Origin: Sphingomonas sp. AP4-R1
GTDB taxonomy: Bacteria > Pseudomonadota > Alphaproteobacteria > Sphingomonadales > Sphingomonadaceae
DNA: 64,000 nt
NCBI RefSeq assembly: GCF_013113735.1
Contig: NZ_CP053346.1
Span: 558,001 to 622,000 of the forward strand
Direction of reading: 5' to 3'
Part shown: positions 28,422 to 36,693 of the stretch, piece by piece
How positions within the stretch are numbered: the stretch's first letter is position 1
Layout of the letters: every line of letters starts with the position of its first letter
Position numbers and translations under genes: made by a program
Notes under the pieces: generated by a model
Databases searched by the model: none
Told to the model about the DNA's origin: nothing
The model's input: the letters and a program-made list of their open reading frames with translations, nothing else

Positions 28422-29384
28422 TCAATGCGCCGGCACCGCCTCGGGCTTCGGCGCGCCCGCCGTCATCGGCACGTCCGCGCCGGTCGCATTGTCCTCGCCG
28501 CCCTCGGGCTTGTCCGGATTGCCGCCGTCCATATAGGCCAGCGTGATCGACATGCGGCGGTTGCGCGGATCGTAGCGGTCGCCCGGAATATAGGGCTCGC
28601 GATCGGCGACGCCCTCGATCCGGTAGAAGCGGCCCTGCGGCACGCCCGCCAGAGCGAGCGCCTGGCGCGTCGCATCGGCGCGGCCGCTGGACAAGGTCCA
28701 GTTGTTCACCGTGCGATCCCGCGCATACGGCAAGGCATCGGTATGGCCGCGCACGATCACCGGGTTGGGCGCCGCCATCACCAGCTCCGCCACCTGCGCC
28801 ATCAGGGCGCGCGCATCCGGATTGAGCATCGTGGTGCCCACCGCGAACATCGAGAAATCGGACTTGTCGACCAGATCGATCCGCAGCCCTTCGCGCGTAT
28901 CGGTGAAGCGGATGTTCTGCGCGAATTTCTTCAGCGCCGGATCCTTCTGGATCTTCTCCATCAGCATCTTCACGAGAACGCCGAAGCGGCGCTTCTCCTT
29001 GACGCGCTCCGCCTCGGAGGGGCCGCCGATCGCGCTCTTGGGCACGGTCAGGCTCTTGCTGCCGGTCTGCCCTGCACGGTGCGGATAATGGTCCACCGAC
29101 GTGATCGAATCGCCGCCCATGAAGCCGTTGGCACCCGCGCTCTTCTGCTTGAGCGTGATCATCGTCGGCGCGAAATAATCGGCGATGCCCTTGCGCTGCT
29201 TCTCGGTGGTGGCGCCGAGGATCCACATCAGCAGGAAGAAGGCCATCATCGCCGTCACGAAATCGGCATAGGCCACCTTCCAGGCGCCGCCATGATGGCC
29301 GCCATGCCCTTCCGCGATGATCTTCTTGACGATGATCGGCCGGGGTTCGGGTTCGTTCTTCCCCCTTTTCGCTGGTGCCGGCAT
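28422..29384 (-). CDS. motB: Flagellar motor stator protein MotB
   Basis: MotB anchors the stator to peptidoglycan and carries the proton-binding Asp. The 320-residue protein has a basic, His/Gly-rich N-terminus and one membrane helix with WKVAYADFVTAMMAFFLLMW (Asp41). An OmpA-like C-terminal domain shows VIVRGHTDALPY and RNRRMSITL. A ribosome binding site GAAGGA precedes ATG 29384. It follows motA on the same strand, but a palindrome separates them. Confidence 0.96.
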   Translation of the reverse strand: MPAPAKRGKNEPEPRPIIVKKIIAEGHGGHHGGAWKVAYADFVTAMMAFFLLMWILGATTEKQRKGIADYFAPTMITLKQKSAGANGFMGGDSITSVDHYPHRAGQTGSKSLTVPKSAIGGPSEAERVKEKRRFGVLVKMLMEKIQKDPALKKFAQNIRFTDTREGLRIDLVDKSDFSMFAVGTTMLNPDARALMAQVAELVMAAPNPVIVRGHTDALPYARDRTVNNWTLSSGRADATRQALALAGVPQGRFYRIEGVADREPYIPGDRYDPRNRRMSITLAYMDGGNPDKPEGGEDNATGADVPMTAGAPKPEAVPAH

Positions 29385-29424
29385 GAGTGGTTATCCTTCG
29401 TTCTTTGTTTCGCTGGCGCGAAAC

Positions 29425-29506
29425 CCGCACCGGCCCACACCCCCACCCGACCGCCCATCTAGGATATTCTGCATGGGCGGCCGGGTGGGGGTGTGGGCCG
29501 GTGCGG
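29425..29506. repeat. Inverted repeat (family F) between motA and motB
   Basis: CCGCACCGGCCCACACCCCC and GGGGGTGTGGGCCGGTGCGG are perfect arms, continued inward by CACCCG/CGGGTG. It forms a very stable hairpin in the 135-base motA-motB gap and could attenuate or process the motA-motB transcript. Confidence 0.85.
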
Positions 29507-29519
29507 AATTCCAGAACAA

Positions 29520-30383
29520 TTACCGTCCGCGCATGCCGTCGAACACGTCGGCGAAGGCCGGCTGGTTCGCATGGGTGATGCCGGAGCGCGCCGCCTCGAT
29601 CACCAGCGGCAGCGGGTGGCCATGGAGCGAGGCGATGATGATCTGCTTGACCACGCCGTAGATGGCGGCATCCCCCTCGATCACCTGCTTGCAGCGGTTC
29701 GCGAAGGGACCGACGACACCATAAGCGAGCAGAATGCCCATGAAGGTGCCGACGAGCGCCGAGCCGATCATCGCGCCCAGGATGGCGGGCGGCTTGTCGA
29801 TCGAGCCCATCGTCTTCACCACGCCGAGCACGGCGGCGACGATGCCCAGCGCCGGCAGCGCGTCGGCCAGATTCTGCAGCATGTCCGCCGGGCGGATGTC
29901 GTCGTGGTGGTGCGTCTTCAGCGCATTGTCCATCACGTCCTCGACCGCCATCGGATCCAGCGTGCCGGACGAGATGACGACCAGGCGCAGCGTATCCGTG
30001 ATCATGTGGATCAGCGTGCTGTCCTTCAGCAGCTTCGGATATTCGCCGAACACCGCCGAGGACTTCGGATCCTCGATGTGGGGCTCCAGTGCGACCGGGC
30101 CGTCCGTGCGCAGCATCTTCATCAGCTTCGACACAAGGAAGATCGTGTCGAGATAATCCTGCTTCTTGTATTTCGGGCCTTTGAAGACCTTCGCGAAGCC
30201 GCCGCCGAACTGCTTCAGTTCCTTCATGGAATTGCCCGCGACGATGGCGCCGATCGCGGCGCCGCCGATGATGATCATCTCGTGCGGGATCGCTTCCATC
30301 ACGGGGCCCAGGGAGCCGCCGGTGAAAGCGAAACCGCCGAACACCATGGCGAGGAGGACGACCAGGCCGATTCCTGCGAACAT
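29520..30383 (-). CDS. motA: Flagellar motor stator protein MotA
   Basis: MotA is the proton-channel and torque subunit of the stator. The 287-residue protein has four membrane segments: two at the start (about 4-22 and 32-50) and two late (about 165-185 and 200-220). Conserved motifs include GIVAAVLGVVKTMG and GTFMGILLAYGVVGP. It lies upstream of motB. A weak sigma-28-like site precedes it. Confidence 0.96.
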   Translation of the reverse strand: MFAGIGLVVLLAMVFGGFAFTGGSLGPVMEAIPHEMIIIGGAAIGAIVAGNSMKELKQFGGGFAKVFKGPKYKKQDYLDTIFLVSKLMKMLRTDGPVALEPHIEDPKSSAVFGEYPKLLKDSTLIHMITDTLRLVVISSGTLDPMAVEDVMDNALKTHHHDDIRPADMLQNLADALPALGIVAAVLGVVKTMGSIDKPPAILGAMIGSALVGTFMGILLAYGVVGPFANRCKQVIEGDAAIYGVVKQIIIASLHGHPLPLVIEAARSGITHANQPAFADVFDGMRGR

Positions 30384-30439
30384 GTAAAGCTTCCCCCGGC
30401 GTTGGATCGACAGATGCGGGATTGTCCCGCCTGTTATGA

Positions 30440-30465
30440 TTAACGTCCCGGAATCCCTGCCTTTA
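30440..30465 (-). promoter_or_regulatory. Candidate sigma-28-type promoter of motA
   Basis: On the minus strand TAAAGGCA (30465-30458), a 10-base spacer and GACGTTAA (30447-30440) resemble the FliA consensus. The spacer is one base short of the usual 11. It is ~57 bases before the motA start. Confidence 0.35.
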
Positions 30466-30491
30466 TGGTTGATGCGGCATTAACCGCAATT

Positions 30492-31412
30492 TCAACCGAG
30501 CAGATCGAACAGGGTGCTCTTGTGCGTTTGCGCGAACATCGTCTGCGCCGCCTGCAGCGCCAGCTGCTTCGCCTGGAAGCTGGTGACGGCGGCGGTGGTG
30601 TCCGTATCCTCCAGCGAGGAACGCTCGATCTTCAGATCGTCATTGCCGCTGTCGATCAGCGATTTGGCGTCGTCGAACCGCTGCGCGCGCAGGCCCTGCT
30701 CGGTTCGGGCGGTGCCGATATGATCGTCGGCCGCATTGATCGAGGAGACGCTGAAGGTCAGCGCCTCGGCGCGCGTCATCGTCAGCGGATTGCCGTCGAC
30801 GTCCGTCGTTTCGCCATTCGCGTCGGTATAGGGAATCTTGTCGTCGACCTTCGCCTCCAGCGCCGTGGCCGCGAAATTGATCACGTCCGTGATCGATTGC
30901 GTGCCATGCTCGGTCGTGACCGATCCGAAGATGTCCTTCGCGGACGAGGTCGCGGCGATGCTCTGGCCGTTGGCGACCGGGATCAGCAGGGGGCTGCCGG
31001 TCGGGAAGAGCGGCTGCCCGTTCGGATCCTTGGCATTGCTGAGCGTGGTGATCTCGTCCGCGATCGAGCGCAGTTCGGCCGCGATCTGCGTGCGATCGAC
31101 ATTGGCGTTCGTGTCGTTCGCGCCCGCAATGATCAGCTCCTTGGCGCGCTGGATCGTGGTGGACAGCGTCGACAGCGCCGTATCGGCGGTCGCGGCGATG
31201 CCGGCGCCGGTGGTGATGTTCTTCAGCCAGGTCGCATTGTTCGACTGGATCTGGCGGATATCGGACACGCGCGCGGCCGCCGCCGGATCGTCCGACGCCG
31301 CCGACATGCGCTGATTGGTGGAGATGCTCGTCTGAAGCTTCGAAATCTCCGCAGCGAGATTGCTCTGCCGCTGGATCTCGAGGCTGGACTGATAGCGGGT
31401 CGCGCCGATCAT
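30492..31412 (-). CDS. flgL: Flagellar hook-associated protein 3, FlgL
   Basis: FlgL is the hook-filament junction protein. The 306-residue product shares the flagellin-like ends: N-terminal ATRYQSSLEIQRQSNLAAEI with ISTNQRMSAASDDPAAAAR, and C-terminal LEDTDTTAAVTSFQAKQLAL ending THKSTLFDLLG. It is the last gene of the minus-strand flg operon, 11 bases after flgK. Confidence 0.95.
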   Translation of the reverse strand: MIGATRYQSSLEIQRQSNLAAEISKLQTSISTNQRMSAASDDPAAAARVSDIRQIQSNNATWLKNITTGAGIAATADTALSTLSTTIQRAKELIIAGANDTNANVDRTQIAAELRSIADEITTLSNAKDPNGQPLFPTGSPLLIPVANGQSIAATSSAKDIFGSVTTEHGTQSITDVINFAATALEAKVDDKIPYTDANGETTDVDGNPLTMTRAEALTFSVSSINAADDHIGTARTEQGLRAQRFDDAKSLIDSGNDDLKIERSSLEDTDTTAAVTSFQAKQLALQAAQTMFAQTHKSTLFDLLG

Positions 31413-31423
31413 CGATCAAATCC

Positions 31424-32890
31424 TCAGAACAGGTCGAGAATGGATTGCATGGTTTCGCGCGCCGTCTGGATCACCTTGGCGGACGCGGAATAGGCCTGCT
31501 GGAAGCGCAGCAATTCGGCCGCCTCATTGTCCAGGCTCACGCCCGTCGTCGCGTCGAGCGCGCTGTAGGCGGTGTCCTTGCTGGTCGAGGCCGCGCTGTC
31601 CTGCAGCTTGGCGGACGACACCTGCAGCGCCTGATCCGTGACCATCGATTTCCAGCGCTGCTCCAGCCCGTCCGAACCGCGCGAATTCGCGACGAGCGAG
31701 AGCAGATTGCCGTTGGCCACGCCGATCTGCACCGGCGTGGGCGTCACCGGCGCGTTCGGATCGGGAGCCGGCGCATTGGGATCGGGCGCGGGCGCGTTCG
31801 GATCGGCCGGGATCGCGGCGCCCGGCGTCGCCGCGGCGATGTCCGCCACGGTGATCGGCGGATCGGTCACGGCCATGCCGATCGAGGCCGCATCCGTGCC
31901 CGTCACCAGATCCCGGCCCGGAATCCCCGCATCGGTGACGCCGTTGGTCTGGAAATCGTGCAGCATGGTGACGAAGTCGGTCGCCATGCCGTTCAGCTGC
32001 CGCGTGCGATCGGCGGCGGTCGTCGCCGCGCCGACCAGACCCGCGAGCGTGCCGCCCGTGGGGATCGCCGTCTGGACGAGATTGTCCTCGCCACGCACCG
32101 AAATCTGCAGCTGCCCGTCGCTCGCCGACTGCAGCTGGACCTGCGACGGGATCGTGGACTTGCTGGAGACGAGGACCGGCCCCGTCGAATTGTTCATGCG
32201 CACCGTGACGGACCCGTCCGCCTCGAAGCTCGTGTCGATCGCCATCGAGCCGGAGAGCGTGCCCAGGATATTGTCGCGCTGATCCTCCAGCTGCGCGCGC
32301 GCCGGCGAATTGACGGCGGCCAGCTTCAGCGAGAGGTTCACCTTCGCCAGCGCATCCAGCGCATTGTTGGTCTGATCGACCTGCACCCGCGCCTGCGTGC
32401 CGATCGTGTTCGAAAGGCTGCTCAGGTTAGACGCGGTGGTGCGGAAGGCGGTGGTGACGTCGTTGATCGCGCCCAGGAAAGCCTGGCGCAGGCTGGGATC
32501 TGCCGGGTTGGCCGAAAGCTGCGTGGCCGCGGTGAACACCGCCGTCAGCCGCGTGCCGACACCATTGTTGGTGTCGTTCATCATCGTCTCCATCGTGGAG
32601 AGATACTGAAGGCGCGTGCTGGCGTTGCTGGAATCGCTGTTCGTGGCCCAGGCGTTGGCGGCCTTGTACTGATCCCACACGCGCTGGACGCCGGCAGCCT
32701 GCACGCCGCCGAACGCGCTCGCCGAACGATTGAGGCTGAATGCGCCCGAATAGGTCGACTGCTCCTTGAGCACGACCGAGCGGCGCGAATAGCCCGCCGT
32801 ATCCGCGTTGGTGACGTTCTCGCCGATCGTCTGCAGCGCGCCCTGATAGGCGAGCACGCCCGACCGGCCGATCGAAAGAAGATCGCTCAT
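31424..32890 (-). CDS. flgK: Flagellar hook-associated protein 1, FlgK
   Basis: FlgK is the first hook-filament junction protein. The 488-residue protein has the rod/hook N-terminal motif (GVLAYQGALQTIGENVTNAD) with VGTRLTAVFTAATQLSANP further in. A Pro/Asp/Ala tandem (PNAPAPD repeated three times near residues 366-386) sits in the variable domain. The C-terminus is NEAAELLRFQQAYSASAKVI. It overlaps flgJ by 4 bases. Confidence 0.95.
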   Translation of the reverse strand: MSDLLSIGRSGVLAYQGALQTIGENVTNADTAGYSRRSVVLKEQSTYSGAFSLNRSASAFGGVQAAGVQRVWDQYKAANAWATNSDSSNASTRLQYLSTMETMMNDTNNGVGTRLTAVFTAATQLSANPADPSLRQAFLGAINDVTTAFRTTASNLSSLSNTIGTQARVQVDQTNNALDALAKVNLSLKLAAVNSPARAQLEDQRDNILGTLSGSMAIDTSFEADGSVTVRMNNSTGPVLVSSKSTIPSQVQLQSASDGQLQISVRGEDNLVQTAIPTGGTLAGLVGAATTAADRTRQLNGMATDFVTMLHDFQTNGVTDAGIPGRDLVTGTDAASIGMAVTDPPITVADIAAATPGAAIPADPNAPAPDPNAPAPDPNAPVTPTPVQIGVANGNLLSLVANSRGSDGLEQRWKSMVTDQALQVSSAKLQDSAASTSKDTAYSALDATTGVSLDNEAAELLRFQQAYSASAKVIQTARETMQSILDLF

Positions 32891-33291
32891 TCGCTCTCAC
32901 CCTTCGTTGATGCGGCAGCCGCCCCCGGCAAGGCATTGCCGGTTGCCGGAGCGGCATTGCCGGCGGCGGTGGCGGAGGTGGCGGCGCTGCCGGACAGCGT
33001 CGCGCCGAACTGCTTCACCAGCAGCTCGGCCACGTGCAGCACGCTCTTGTCGGCCATGCTGTCGGCCAGCTTGGAGTCGCTCATGTCGCGAAACTGCTGC
33101 GTCGCGCTCGAATCGAACATGCCGTCGCTCAGCGAAGCGGATCGCATCGATCCGATCATCTGGCGCAGGAACACCGCCTCGAACTGCTTGGCGACGGTCT
33201 TCAGCTTCGCGTCCGCCTTGCTGGCAGCGGTCGAGGCGCCCGTCGCCGCCGACGAGACCGGCGAGGAGAAGGAGGAGAGAGGATCGGTCAC
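32887..33291 (-). CDS. flgJ: Rod-binding protein FlgJ (short form without muramidase)
   Basis: The 134-residue product matches only the N-terminal rod-binding domain of FlgJ (LKTVAKQFEAVFLRQMIGSM ... MFDSSATQQFRDMSDSKLAD). It ends in an Ala/Gly-rich tail. The enterobacterial peptidoglycan hydrolase domain is absent, as in many alphaproteobacteria. The separate SLT protein at 27305-28213 may supply that activity. It overlaps flgI and flgK by 4 bases each. Confidence 0.9.
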   Translation of the reverse strand: MTDPLSSFSSPVSSAATGASTAASKADAKLKTVAKQFEAVFLRQMIGSMRSASLSDGMFDSSATQQFRDMSDSKLADSMADKSVLHVAELLVKQFGATLSGSAATSATAAGNAAPATGNALPGAAAASTKGESE

Positions 33292-34400
33292 AGGACCACC
33301 AGATCCGCCTTCATCGCGCCCGCCTGCTTCAGGGCCTCGAGGATGGCGACCAGATCGGCCGGCGACGCGCCGATGGCGTTCACGGCCTTGACGATATCGG
33401 CCAGGCTCGCGCCGGGGGCGAAGCGGAACATCGGCTTCTTCTCCTCGTCCACGGTGATGCCGCTCTTGGGCACCACGGCGGTCTGGCCCTGGCTGAAGGG
33501 CTCGGGCTGCGAGACGCGGTAATTCTCGTTGACCTTCACGGTTAGCTTGCCGTGGCTGACGGCGGCCGGCGCGATCCGGACGGCGCCGTTGATCACGACC
33601 GTGCCGGTGCGGGCATTGACGATCACGCGCGCCGGGGCGTCGGCCGGATCGACCAGCAGATCCTCGATCTCGCCCATCAGCGCGGTGCGGATCTCGGCAC
33701 CCTGCGGCGCCTGGATCGCGACCGTGGCGGCATCGATCGCGCGCGCCCGGCCCATGCCGAACTTCGTGTTGATCGAGGCGGCGACGCGACCCACCGTGGT
33801 GAGATCGGCTTCGGACAGGTTGAACAGGATTTCGGGCGTGGTGGCGAAGCCCGCGTCCACCGCGCGCTCTACCGTCGCCCCGCCGGGAATACGGCCGGCA
33901 GTCGGCACGTTGACGGTCACCTTCGATCCGTCGGCCGCATCGATGCCGAGGCCGCCGACGGCGAGATTGCCCTGCGCCATCGCATAGACCTGGCCGTCGG
34001 CGCCCTGCATCGGCGCCATCAGCAGGGTGCCGCCGCGCAGCGACTTGGCCTTGCCCAGCGCCGAAACGGTGATGTCCAGCTTCTGGCCGGGCTTCGCGAA
34101 GGCGGGCAGATCGGCGGTGACGATCACGGCGGCCGCATTCTTCAGCGCCGGATTGATGTTCGCCGGCATCGTCAGGCCGAAGCGCGAGGCGACGCCCTTC
34201 ATCCCCTGCACCGCATAATCCAGGCTGTCGTCGCCCGTGCCGGCGAGGCCGACGACGATGCCGTAGCCGGTCAGCTGGTTGGTACGCAGCCCCTGGAAGG
34301 TGCCGAGATCCTTGATGCGCTCGGCCTGCGCGGGCGCGAACCCGGCGAGCGCCGCGGCGACGAGGAGGATCAGGATGCGGATCGGGCGAAACATCATCAT
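33288..34400 (-). CDS. flgI: Flagellar P-ring protein FlgI
   Basis: FlgI forms the P ring in the peptidoglycan layer. The 370-residue precursor has a signal peptide (IRILILLVAAALAGFAPAQA) and the family body (RIKDLGTFQGLRTNQLTGYG, GLAGTGDD, and near the end ASLADIVKAVNAIGASPADLVAI). Three Met codons open the frame, so the exact start is uncertain. It lies 5 bases after flgH. Confidence 0.96.
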   Translation of the reverse strand: MMMFRPIRILILLVAAALAGFAPAQAERIKDLGTFQGLRTNQLTGYGIVVGLAGTGDDSLDYAVQGMKGVASRFGLTMPANINPALKNAAAVIVTADLPAFAKPGQKLDITVSALGKAKSLRGGTLLMAPMQGADGQVYAMAQGNLAVGGLGIDAADGSKVTVNVPTAGRIPGGATVERAVDAGFATTPEILFNLSEADLTTVGRVAASINTKFGMGRARAIDAATVAIQAPQGAEIRTALMGEIEDLLVDPADAPARVIVNARTGTVVINGAVRIAPAAVSHGKLTVKVNENYRVSQPEPFSQGQTAVVPKSGITVDEEKKPMFRFAPGASLADIVKAVNAIGASPADLVAILEALKQAGAMKADLVVL

Positions 34401-34405
34401 CGGTC

Positions 34406-35107
34406 CTAGAAAGGGCTCAGCATCGAGAAGAACTTGTTGAGCCAGCCCTGGCGGCTGGCACGGGCGATCTCGCCCTTGCCGGTGTAGGTGATGCGGGCAT
34501 CGGCCACGCGCGTGGAGAGCACGCGATTGTCGAAGCTGATGTCGGCCGGGCGGATGATGCCGGAAATCTGGATCATCTCGTCGCCGCGGTTGAGCGTGAG
34601 CATCTTCTGCCCGCGCACCAGCATCGTGCCGTTCGGATAGACCTGCGCGATCGTCACGCTGATCTCGCCCGAAAGCGCGTTGGACTGCGCGGCATTGCCC
34701 TTGCCGGCAAACGTGCTGCCGCCGGAAATGTCGATGTCGGTCTTCTTGATGAAGTCCAGCGGGCCGGTCGGCGGCGGCGTGATGCTGATCGATCCGTTGC
34801 GGTCGGTCGACGCGCTGTTGGCCTTCACGGCCTGCGTCTTCTCGACCAGCGTGATCGTCACGACATCGCCCACCTGCGCGGCGCGCATGCCGGCGATCAG
34901 CGGCGCATAGCCGTAAGCCGCGTGATAGATCGCGCCGTCGGCGACGGGCGCGGCCGTGCTGGGCGCATAAGCCGGGGCATAGGCCGCGGCCCTTTCCGCT
35001 TTCTGCTGTTTGCTGGGGCCGAGCAGACCCGCACTGGCCGGCGCAGAAAGCGCGAGGATCGCGGTGCCGGCGGCGAGGCCGGCGATGAGGGCGAGGGTGA
35101 TGCGCAT
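34406..35107 (-). CDS. flgH: Flagellar L-ring protein FlgH without a lipobox cysteine
   Basis: FlgH forms the L ring in the outer membrane. The 233-residue protein has an N-terminal signal (LALIAGLAAGTAILALSAPASA) and the conserved body (VGDVVTITLVEKTQAVKANS, GEISVTIAQVYPNGTMLVRG, LTLNRGDEMIQISGIIRPAD). Family members are usually lipoproteins, but this one has no cysteine, so cleavage by signal peptidase I at ASA is predicted. It is followed by flgI and preceded by flgG (5-base gap). Confidence 0.94.
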   Translation of the reverse strand: MRITLALIAGLAAGTAILALSAPASAGLLGPSKQQKAERAAAYAPAYAPSTAAPVADGAIYHAAYGYAPLIAGMRAAQVGDVVTITLVEKTQAVKANSASTDRNGSISITPPPTGPLDFIKKTDIDISGGSTFAGKGNAAQSNALSGEISVTIAQVYPNGTMLVRGQKMLTLNRGDEMIQISGIIRPADISFDNRVLSTRVADARITYTGKGEIARASRQGWLNKFFSMLSPF

Positions 35108-35112
35108 GGCGA

Positions 35113-35901
35113 TCAGAGCTGCTGGTTCGCGGTCTGGAGCATTTCGTCCGTCGCCTTGATCAGCTTCGAATTCACTTCGTAGCCGCGCTGGGTCTCGATC
35201 ATGTCGACCAGCTCTTCCACGACGTTGACGTTCGAGGATTCGAGGTTGCCGGAGCGCACGGTGCCGCGCCCGTCGACGCCGGGATTGCCCACCTGCGGCG
35301 CGCCCGAGGCGGGCGTTTCCACCAGCATATTGCTGCCCACGGCCTGCAGGCCGGCGGGGTTCATGAAGCGCGCGGTCTGGATCTGGCCCAGCACGGTCGG
35401 CGCGGTCGCGCCCTGCATCGTGGCGGAGACGGTGCCGTCGGCGCCCACGGTGATCTGCGTGGCGCCGTCCGGCACCTGGATCTGCGGGGTCAGCGGCATG
35501 CCGTCCGACGTGACGATCGTGCCCTGATCGGACAGCTGGAAGCTGCCGTCGCGGGTATAGGCCATCGTGCCGTCCGGGCGCGTGATCTGGAAGAAGCCGC
35601 CGCCCTCGATCGCCATGTCGAGCGCATTGTCCGTCTGCTGGAGCGAGCCCTGCGAGTCGCTGCGCGAGGTGGCGGCGATCGAGACGCCCGATCCCAGATT
35701 GAGGCCGGTCGCGTACTTGTTGTCGGCCGACGATGGCGCGCCGGGCGCCGTGATCGACTGATAGGCGAGCGTCTCGAACTGGGCGCGCTCGCGCTTGAAG
35801 CCGGTCGTGTTCACGTTCGCCAGATTGTTGGCGATCACGCGCATGCGCTCGTTCTGCGCATCGAGCCCGGTGCGGGCGACGTGGAGGGCGGCGTTGGTCA
35901 T
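35113..35901 (-). CDS. flgG: Flagellar distal rod protein FlgG
   Basis: FlgG builds the distal rod. The 262-residue protein has the N-terminal rod motif (TGLDAQNERMRVIANNLANVNTTGFKRERA in pieces) and the C-terminal SNVNVVEELVDMIETQRGYEVNSK motif (in pieces). Length and both ends are typical. It lies 25 bases after flgF in the same operon. Confidence 0.96.
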   Translation of the reverse strand: MTNAALHVARTGLDAQNERMRVIANNLANVNTTGFKRERAQFETLAYQSITAPGAPSSADNKYATGLNLGSGVSIAATSRSDSQGSLQQTDNALDMAIEGGGFFQITRPDGTMAYTRDGSFQLSDQGTIVTSDGMPLTPQIQVPDGATQITVGADGTVSATMQGATAPTVLGQIQTARFMNPAGLQAVGSNMLVETPASGAPQVGNPGVDGRGTVRSGNLESSNVNVVEELVDMIETQRGYEVNSKLIKATDEMLQTANQQL

Positions 35902-35926
35902 CTCTGTCTATCCTTCGGGTGCCGGC

Positions 35927-36670
35927 TCAATCGGGCAGGCGCATGAGGTCGGCGGCGGACTTGTCCATGTCCTGGGCGGTCGTGATCATCTTCACCTGCG
36001 TCTCCCAGGACCGGCTGGCGTCGATCATGTCGATCAGCGCCGAAGAGGCGTTGACGTTGGATCCTTCCAGAGCCCCGCCGCGCACCTTCGCATCGGGATC
36101 TGCAGGAAGCGTGCCACCTGAAGTTTCCCGGAAAAGTCCGTCCAATCCCTTGGCGATCTGCGATCCGGCGGGGCTGACCAGCTTCAGCCGGTCGACCACC
36201 TGCACGTCGTTCGGATTGCCGCCGGCGGGCACGATCGAGATCGTGCCGTCCTTGGCGATCGAGAGCTTGTCGTAGGGCGGCAGCGTGATCGGGCCGCCCT
36301 CACCGACGACGGGCTTGCCGTCGCCGGTGGTGAGCAGGCCGGTGTCGCTCATCATCAGGTCGCCGCGGCGGGTATAGGCCTCCGATCCGTCGGCGGCCTG
36401 CACCGTCAGCATCGCATCGCCATCCACCGCCACGTCCAGGCTGCGGCCGGTTTCGGAGACGGTGCCGGCACTCATGTCCGCGCCTGACACCTCGCCCGAA
36501 ACCGTGGCGCGCGTATCGAGCCCCTTGCCGGAGAGCCACATCGCCTGGGCGTGCGTCATCTCGCCACGGAAACCCGTGGTGTTCACGTTGGCGAGATTGT
36601 TGCCGATCGTCGCCTGTCGCGACATCGCGCCCCGCATCGCCGCCAGCGATGAATAGATGAGCCGATCCAT
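35927..36670 (-). CDS. flgF: Flagellar proximal rod protein FlgF
   Basis: FlgF is a proximal rod component. The 247-residue protein begins MDRLIYSSLAAMRGAMSRQ with NNLANVNTTGFRGEM. It ends with the rod C-terminal motif (GSNVNASSALIDMIDASRSW ... DKSAADLMRLPD). It sits between flgE and flgG, the usual order. Confidence 0.95.
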   Translation of the reverse strand: MDRLIYSSLAAMRGAMSRQATIGNNLANVNTTGFRGEMTHAQAMWLSGKGLDTRATVSGEVSGADMSAGTVSETGRSLDVAVDGDAMLTVQAADGSEAYTRRGDLMMSDTGLLTTGDGKPVVGEGGPITLPPYDKLSIAKDGTISIVPAGGNPNDVQVVDRLKLVSPAGSQIAKGLDGLFRETSGGTLPADPDAKVRGGALEGSNVNASSALIDMIDASRSWETQVKMITTAQDMDKSAADLMRLPD

Positions 36671-36693
36671 GGCCTAGCTCCCCGTGACCGCGC

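Noticed and set aside
31445..33391. A 648-residue plus-strand frame opposite flgK-flgJ
   Set aside because: Low-complexity Arg/His/Gly composition and no domain; it is the complement of flgK and flgJ.
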